Translations under genes and position numbers: made by a program
The notes under the pieces: generated by a model
The model's database searches: none
What the model saw: only the letters and a program-made list of their open reading frames with translations
Told to the model about the DNA's origin: nothing
Assembly: GCA_910580155.1 (NCBI GenBank)
Contig: CAJTWX010000006.1
Span: forward strand, 1-39,730
Reading direction: 5' to 3'
Length of the DNA stretch: 39,730 nucleotides
Origin: an uncultured Alphaproteobacteria bacterium
GTDB lineage: Bacteria; Pseudomonadota; Alphaproteobacteria; RF32; CAG-239
Shown here: piece by piece, positions 38,946-39,730 of the stretch
Position numbering within the stretch: the first letter of the stretch is position 1
Layout of the letters: every line of letters begins with the position of its first letter

Positions 38946-39006
38946 GTTGCCGGCGGTTCGGAGCTTTGGAGATAAAGTTTTGCGACAGTCGGCGGCTCTT
39001 TGGCAA
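38946..39006 (+). promoter_or_regulatory. Possible hairpin between rplJ and rplL
   Basis: TTGCC (38947-38951)/GGCAA (39002-39006) closes a stem with internal GAGC/GGCTC in the 173-nt spacer. It may set the higher output of rplL by RNA processing or partial termination; this is speculative. Confidence 0.3.
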
Positions 39007-39106
39007 GATGACGGCTGGTGGGATGAACGGTTAATTGATTGTTAGTCTTATCAGGCGGTTAAATTAAAAAATTGAATAAAAAGTTTAAATTTATTGGAGA
39101 AAAAAA

Positions 39107-39475
39107 ATGGCCGATTTAGCCAAATTAGTTGAAGAATTATCAGCGTTGACAGTTATGGAAGCTGCTGACCTGTCTAAAATGTTAGAAGAAAAATGGGGCG
39201 TTTCCGCAGCTGCTGCTGTTGCTGCTCCTGCTGCTGGCGGCGCTGCTGCTGCAGCTGAAGAAAAGACCGAATTTGACGTTGTTCTCGTTGAAGCCGGTGC
39301 AAACAAAATTAACGTTATTAAAGAAATCCGCGGTATCACATCTTTGGGCTTGAAAGAAGCTAAAGATTTGGTTGACGGTGCTCCGAAGACTGTTAAAGAA
39401 GGCGCTCCGAAGGCTGAAGCTGAAGAAATCAAGGCTAAGCTTGAAGCTGCTGGCGCTAAAGTTGAACTGAAGTAA
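39107..39475 (+). CDS. rplL: 50S ribosomal protein L7/L12
   Basis: The stalk protein that recruits translation GTPases. It is 122 residues. The N-terminal dimerisation part (LAKLVEELSALTVMEAADL) is followed by an Ala/Gly-rich hinge (about 34-53) and the globular C-terminal domain (EFDVVLVEAGANKINVIKEI...GLKEAKDLVDGAPK). GGAG is upstream. Codon use is strongly biased, as expected for a highly expressed gene. A family P palindrome follows the stop; rpoB is not reached in the window. Confidence 0.98.
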   Translation: MADLAKLVEELSALTVMEAADLSKMLEEKWGVSAAAAVAAPAAGGAAAAAEEKTEFDVVLVEAGANKINVIKEIRGITSLGLKEAKDLVDGAPKTVKEGAPKAEAEEIKAKLEAAGAKVELK

Positions 39476-39602
39476 AAATGCGAAATTGTTGTGATTGAGC
39501 TCCCAAATGGAAGCCAGTCGTCGGTCGGGTTACGTACTTCTATGTACGTTACCCTTCCTAGCAGGACATTTGGGGGTAATCACAACAATTTTATCGCTTT
39601 TT
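39475..39602. repeat. Long palindromic terminator element, family P copy C
   Basis: The arms AAAATGCGAAATTGTTGTGATT and AATCACAACAATTTTATCGCTTTT begin at the rplL stop and end in a T run. Inner arms are CCCAAATG/CATTTGGG, with GGAAGCC on the left and a centre TTACGTAC...GTACGTTA. The core matches copies A and B; the arms do not. Confidence 0.8.
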
Positions 39603-39678
39603 AATGGCGGGGCGAAAGCTCCGTTTTTTTATGGGAAAGCCAATTGGCAGGTTCAATGTCCGCTCGCGCTCTTGGGGG

Positions 39679-39730
39679 GGAGATTGCCACGGCTTGCAGG
39701 CAAGCCTCGCAATGACTCGCGAAAAGAGAG
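39679..39730. repeat. R1 dispersed repeat, cut by the window end (R1i)
   Basis: GAGATTGCCACGGCTTGCAG...CCTCGCAATGACTCGCGAAA is nearly identical to the 11787-11830 copy and to the copy inside mutL. Confidence 0.85.

Overview
The window reads as a chromosome segment of an alphaproteobacterium living without oxygen, probably one of the uncultured gut or rumen lineages. Three things point to Alphaproteobacteria: a BamF/DUF3035-type lipoprotein directly after lspA, a short ProRS without the large editing insertion, and an rplJ leader with the CGTAGG/CCTACG helix. HydF, the [FeFe]-hydrogenase maturase, indicates fermentative or hydrogen metabolism. Lineage and habitat are inferences; no rRNA is present.

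Layout. 1-2087: tuf, then a repeat-rich gap ending in a structured leader RNA. 2088-6498: a small HTH gene, a free-standing B3/4-domain protein, a secreted protein of unknown function, a TPR-methyltransferase, tRNA-Leu(CAA) and an unknown protein. 6679-11632: secreted ankyrin protein, tcdA and tatD (overlapping), alr, then a second copy of the leader RNA plus HTH gene. 11868-16596: murF divergent from nrdR-nusB-def, a Cys/Thr-rich lipoprotein and a helical-repeat protein. 16874-21794: PIF1-like helicase, mutL and a MATE transporter. 21961-26846: a DsbD/ScsB-like membrane protein overlapping hydF, then AlgH. 27059-30315: two tandem structured RNAs ahead of an outer-membrane barrel gene, then a SulP transporter. 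30690-37685: deoB-amidase, proS, then lspA, a bamF-like lipoprotein and an active/inactive M16 peptidase pair. 37686-39730: non-coding structured DNA, the L10 leader and rplJ-rplL.

Most genes are housekeeping; the unusual content lies between and inside them. (1) Two paralogous cassettes (1866-2429 and 11147-11632) each consist of a promoter with a 16-nt spacer, a leader of about 160 nt ending in an intrinsic terminator, and a small HTH gene. Between the two leaders the helices change in a compensatory way while a 28-nt stretch, mostly internal loop, is identical. This is the best candidate for an undescribed regulatory RNA system. (2) Two tandem RNAs with a common pseudoknot-like plan precede the outer-membrane protein gene. 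(3) Very long palindromes with a shared GTAC-centred core sit inside the terminators of tuf, the 15391 gene and rplL; their arms differ between copies but stay self-complementary. (4) Dispersed repeats (the CATTGCGAGG type and the CTCCCCCTTGAGG type) fill many gaps and lie in frame inside mutL and the DsbD-like gene. (5) A roughly 120-bp element occurs upstream of sulP/deoB and again upstream of rplJ.

All functional calls come from reading motifs by eye. No database search or folding program was run.
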